Shown here: positions 40,291-43,093 of the stretch, one piece after another
Layout: each line of letters opens with the position of its first letter
How positions within the stretch are numbered: position 1 is the stretch's first letter
Source: JAXDLW01 sp050998755
Lineage (GTDB): Bacteria > Chloroflexota > Dormibacteria > DASZGP01
NCBI GenBank assembly: GCA_050998755.1
Contig: JBPCPW010000089.1
Location: 1 to 43,093, forward strand
DNA: 43,093 bases
Direction of reading: 5' to 3'
The notes under the pieces: model-generated
Seen by the model: the letters and a program-made list of their open reading frames with translations, nothing else
Told to the model about the DNA's origin: nothing
The model's database searches: none
Position numbers and translations under genes: made by a program

Positions 40291-41181
40291 GTGAATCGCC
40301 GCCGCATCGTTCTGTTCGCGGCTGCCATCGTGGTCAGCGGCTGCGGCGCGGCGGCGCAGCAGGGAGGCCCGATCGTGGTGCCTCCCCCGGCCAGCGCCGC
40401 AGTGGAGCCGAGCCCGCTGACCCAGCCGGCGATCAACGTCAACCACGTCCATGCCCTGGCCACCCGCGATCACGGAAAGCGGCTGGTGGTCGCCGGGCAC
40501 CACGGCGTGATGCTCGCTTCTCACAATGGCGGAGCCGCCCAGGCCATCGGAAACGGCAGCATCGGCGGGGACGTGCTGTCCGTCCTCTACGCCCCTGATG
40601 GGACGCTTTATGCGGGCGGGCACCTGGTGGGCGTGAAGGTCAGTCATGACGACGGCAACACGTTCACCGACGTTTCGACCACTCTCAAGGGGGCGGACGT
40701 GCACGGCCTGGCGATTGACCCATCGCACCCCGGCCGGCTCTATGTATACGTGGTGGGGAAGGGGATCCTGGTATCGGAGGACGGCGGTCGCACCTGGACC
40801 CATCGCGCTGGTGAGGCCGACAGCAACTACGTCACCGGTCTGGCCGTCACCGCGGACGGCACCCTGCTGGTGGGGACTCCCGGCCGCGGGGTGGCCGCAA
40901 GCACCGACCAGGGAGCCTCCTTCGTGGTCATCAGGGACAAGACCGGTCCTGTGTATTCGATCTCCGCCAGCGCCGGTGACCCCAACGTGGTGCTGGTGGC
41001 GGCCGAGAACGGGATCTTCCTGACCGGCGACGGCGGCAAGACCTGGAACGCCGGGGCGACCAACGTGGCGGTGACCGGCGTGCTCATCGACCCCGCGGAC
41101 TCTCACCATTTCTTCGCCGGCGGCTCCGACGGCAGCATTGCCGAATCGACCGACGCGGCGATCACCTTCAAGCCGTACTGA
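40291..41181 (+). CDS. Lipoprotein with BNR/beta-propeller repeats
   Basis: A 296-residue exported lipoprotein: signal peptide with lipobox VSGC (C18), then about five propeller blades with Asp-box motifs such as SEDGGRTW and TGDGGKTW. It resembles sialidase-like/photosystem II assembly factor-like propellers (F510_1955 type); the ligand is unknown. The start is GTG at 40291. Its stop overlaps the next start by one base (TGATG at 41179-41183). Confidence 0.88.
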   Translation: MNRRRIVLFAAAIVVSGCGAAAQQGGPIVVPPPASAAVEPSPLTQPAINVNHVHALATRDHGKRLVVAGHHGVMLASHNGGAAQAIGNGSIGGDVLSVLYAPDGTLYAGGHLVGVKVSHDDGNTFTDVSTTLKGADVHGLAIDPSHPGRLYVYVVGKGILVSEDGGRTWTHRAGEADSNYVTGLAVTADGTLLVGTPGRGVAASTDQGASFVVIRDKTGPVYSISASAGDPNVVLVAAENGIFLTGDGGKTWNAGATNVAVTGVLIDPADSHHFFAGGSDGSIAESTDAAITFKPY

Positions 41182-41408
41182 TGCGACAGCTCCATCTGCT
41201 CCGGCGCCCGGGCGACGCCCTGGCGCGCGACGTGGTTCGGCACCAGCTGGCGGGTGGCGATGAGGTGCGGGTGGTGCTGATGCTGGACGCCGCGGTCGAG
41301 GGCACCGGGTCACTTCCCGACGGCGCGGAGGGCCTGCTCATGCCACCGCTGCAATACGATCAACTGGTGGAACACCTGGCGTGGTGCGATCGCGTGGTCA
41401 GCTGGTGA
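41181..41408 (+). CDS. Small DsrH/TusB-like protein
   Basis: A 75-residue protein resembling the DsrE/DsrH/TusB fold: LHLLRRPGDALARDVVRHQ, DEVRVVLMLDAAVEG and a final AWCDRVVSW. A single Cys (C70) lies near the C-terminus. Such proteins relay persulfide sulfur. It overlaps both neighbours (TGATG upstream, GTGA at 41405-41408 downstream), tying it to LarE. Confidence 0.7.
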   Translation: MRQLHLLRRPGDALARDVVRHQLAGGDEVRVVLMLDAAVEGTGSLPDGAEGLLMPPLQYDQLVEHLAWCDRVVSW

Positions 41409-42214
41409 ACGCCGACCTGGCGGCGAAGGTCAGTGGCGCGGGTGAGTGCGTTCAACGCCTGGGCAGCGTGCTGGTCGCCTATTCGGGCGGGGTCGACAGC
41501 AGCCTGGCCCTGGAGATCGCGCACCGCGCCCTAGGTCCAGGCTGCACCGGCATCATCGCGCGCTCACCAAGCCTGCCCGCCTCGGAGCTCGACGCCGCAC
41601 TGACCGTGGCCCGCGACCGCGGGATCGCGGTGCGGGTCATTGACACCGATGAGGTGGCGATCGAGGGCTACCGGCGCAACCAGCCGGACCGTTGCTACTA
41701 CTGCAAGACGGAGTTGTACGGACGGCTGGTCGAACTGGCGACGGAGCTTCAGGTTGGCGGCGTCGTCGACGGGTTCAACAGCGACGATCGTTCCGACTGG
41801 CGCCCGGGCCGGAAGGCTGCGGTCGAGCTTGGCGTGATCAGCCCGCTCGACGAGGTGGGGATGACCAAGGCCGACGTCCGGGCTGCCGCGCGCGAGCTCG
41901 GCCTGCCCAACTGGGGCAAAGAGGAGGCGGCCTGCCTGTCCTCCCGCGTGCCCTATGGAACACTGATCGACCCGTCGATGCTGGGTCGCATCGAGCAGGC
42001 CGAGGCGGTTCTGCGCGACGAGGGGTTCCGCCAGGTGCGGGTGCGCCACGGTTCGGAAGCCGCCGTGGTCGAGGTTGCGCCCGAGCAGGTCTCGCGACTC
42101 ATGGACACCGAGGTCCTGGCACGGGTGTCGACGCGGCTCCGGCGCATGGGCTACCTGTCTGTGATGGTGGATCCCGCCGGGTACCGCAAGGGCAACCTGA
42201 ACGTCCAGGCCTGA
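41405..42214 (+). CDS. larE: LarE-type ATP-dependent sulfur transferase
   Basis: A 269-residue PP-loop protein. LarE provides sulfur for the nickel-pincer cofactor of lactate racemase and related enzymes. Seen: PP-loop YSGGVDSS, DGFNSDDRSDWRPGRKAA, CYYCK (C97, C100) and ACLSSRVPYG (C177, matching the sulfur-donor Cys of the family). Three cysteines in this layout suggest the [4Fe-4S]-type LarE rather than the sacrificial-Cys type. The GTG at 41405 is chosen because it overlaps the upstream stop. No larB, larC or larA is inside the window. Confidence 0.92.
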   Translation: MNADLAAKVSGAGECVQRLGSVLVAYSGGVDSSLALEIAHRALGPGCTGIIARSPSLPASELDAALTVARDRGIAVRVIDTDEVAIEGYRRNQPDRCYYCKTELYGRLVELATELQVGGVVDGFNSDDRSDWRPGRKAAVELGVISPLDEVGMTKADVRAAARELGLPNWGKEEAACLSSRVPYGTLIDPSMLGRIEQAEAVLRDEGFRQVRVRHGSEAAVVEVAPEQVSRLMDTEVLARVSTRLRRMGYLSVMVDPAGYRKGNLNVQA

Positions 42215-42284
42215 GGCGGACCGCGAAGCGCGGCTCAGTGACCAGGATGTCGAGCGGTACAGCCGGCAGCTGATCCTCGATGGG

Positions 42285-42974
42285 GTGGGCGAGGCGGGCC
42301 AGCAGCGGCTGGCGGCGGCCTCGGTGCTGGTGGTCGGCGCGGGCGCGCTGGGCTCGCCGGTGGTCCAGTACCTGGCGGCCGCCGGCGTGGGGCAGATTGA
42401 GGTCTGGGACGGTGACCGCGTTGAGCCCTCCAACCTCACTCGGCAGCCGTTGCACATGGAGGCCGACCTGGGCGCCCCCAAGGCCACCTCGGCGGTCGCG
42501 GGCGCGCGCGCTATCAACTCATCGATCCGCCTAACAGGCGTCGAGCGCATGCTGACGATCGCGGAGATGGCCGGCGCGGTAAGAGGGCGTTCGGTCGTCT
42601 GTGACGCGAGCGACGACTTCGAGACGAAGTTCGGTCTCAACGATGCCTGCCTGTCTGCGGGAGTGCCGCTGGTCCATGCTGCCATCCTGGAATTTGGCGG
42701 GCAGCTGACGGTGATCTCGGGTAACGGCCCCTGTCTGCGCTGCCTCTTCGGCAAGCCGCCCCCACGCGGCGAGATTCCGACCTGCGCGCAGGCCGGCATC
42801 CTGGGCCCGGTGGCGGCTGTGGTGGGTGGTATGCAGGCAGCCGAGGCCATGAAACTGGTGCTCGGTGTTGGCGACCCGCTCTTGGGACGGATGCTGGTCT
42901 ACGATGCGCTGCGCCCGCGTGCGCGCACTATTGATTTCGGGCGCGACCCTGCCTGCACTGCGCCTCACCCCTAA
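42285..42974 (+). CDS. E1-like ThiF/MoeB/HesA-family adenylyltransferase
   Basis: A 229-residue (at least) ubiquitin-activating-like enzyme that adenylates the C-terminus of a small sulfur-carrier protein. Seen: VLVVGAGALGSPVVQYLAAAG nucleotide site, DGDRVEPSNLTRQPLH, K at APKATSAV, VCDASDDFETKF, CLRCLF and GILGPVAAVVGGMQAAEAMK (parts). CxxC at CLRC could bind zinc, but the second Cys pair is incomplete. Family homology clearly begins further upstream (42234, LSDQDVERYSRQLIL), but the frame has no ATG, GTG or TTG between the stop at 42198 and the GTG at 42285. So the true start is unclear, or a frameshift joins it to larE. Confidence 0.85.
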   Translation: MGEAGQQRLAAASVLVVGAGALGSPVVQYLAAAGVGQIEVWDGDRVEPSNLTRQPLHMEADLGAPKATSAVAGARAINSSIRLTGVERMLTIAEMAGAVRGRSVVCDASDDFETKFGLNDACLSAGVPLVHAAILEFGGQLTVISGNGPCLRCLFGKPPPRGEIPTCAQAGILGPVAAVVGGMQAAEAMKLVLGVGDPLLGRMLVYDALRPRARTIDFGRDPACTAPHP

Positions 42975-43093
42975 TGGGGGGATGAACCCCCGGTCCACCC
43001 GTAACCCTCATCACACAGCAGTAGTAGATGGGGGTGGGGTCCGGGGAGGGGGTTGCATAACTCCCTCTTGTGGGGAAAAGTCGTCTGGCAGCC
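42975..43093. other. Right-edge noncoding sequence
   Basis: About 120 bp with G- and C-runs (for example CCCC-TAAT-GGGG overlapping the E1 stop and GGGGG/CCCCC near 42985-42998). A terminator is possible; no gene is supported. Confidence 0.35.

Overview
The window is GC-rich (high-GC third positions, many GTG and TTG starts) and comes from a Gram-positive-type bacterium. It has LexA boxes of the CGAAC-N4-GTTCG type, an ImuA/ImuB/DnaE2 mutasome, an F420-type luciferase-like oxidoreductase, an R2lox ferritin-like oxidase, a DUF2236/MpaB protein, an RskA-type anti-sigma factor, lipoproteins with lipoboxes, and many -10 boxes that sit 6-8 nt from the start codon (leaderless mRNAs). Together these point to Terrabacteria. 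Candidatus Dormibacterota, Chloroflexota or a deep Actinomycetota lineage are all possible; I cannot decide from this sequence alone. No phage, insertion sequence or CRISPR array was seen.

Layout. 1-7.1 kb: a repeated structured element, dxs, an alpha/beta hydrolase, a CopC-CopD copper protein, a tandem-repeat lipoprotein and a TauE-type permease. 7.1-13.6 kb: a small ORF behind an SOS-like box, a glutamine amidotransferase, R2lox, an ECF sigma/anti-sigma pair, DUF2203, an ArfB-like protein, oligoendopeptidase F, and a second, inverted copy of the repeated element. 13.7-18.1 kb: an LLM oxidoreductase coupled to a MerR regulator, an SCP2 protein, AIM24 and DUF2236. 18.1-20.8 kb: two different VapBC modules in tandem, tRNA-Ser(GCU), a hairpin-rich spacer and a basic phasin/histone-like protein. 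20.9-22.4 kb: an HxlR regulator with a clear operator, a SnoaL-like protein and a YjbR/TfoX-like protein.

22.4-34.2 kb is the most remarkable part. An SOS promoter drives imuA-imuB-(ImuB-tail protein). The error-prone polymerase dnaE2 (imuC) then appears as two separate genes: an N-terminal half (25643-27217) and a C-terminal half (31851-34178). They are 4.6 kb apart with four unrelated genes between them. The two halves together account for a whole DnaE2. Two catalytic aspartates lie in one polypeptide and the third in the other. The C-terminal half has its own perfect LexA box and -10 element, and carries a 149-residue mini-intein at the conserved GF-x-x-SHA motif. The window therefore predicts a two-subunit, SOS-induced, partly intein-matured mutagenic polymerase.

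34.2-40.2 kb is a three-gene overlapping operon: a glycosyltransferase/GtrA/GAF fusion, a KimA-like K+ transporter, and a kinase-less protein with two KdpD-USP units, the second with a dead P-loop. 40.3-43 kb is a translationally coupled run: a BNR-repeat lipoprotein, a DsrH/TusB-like small protein, LarE and an E1-like (ThiF/MoeB) enzyme, suggesting sulfur transfer.
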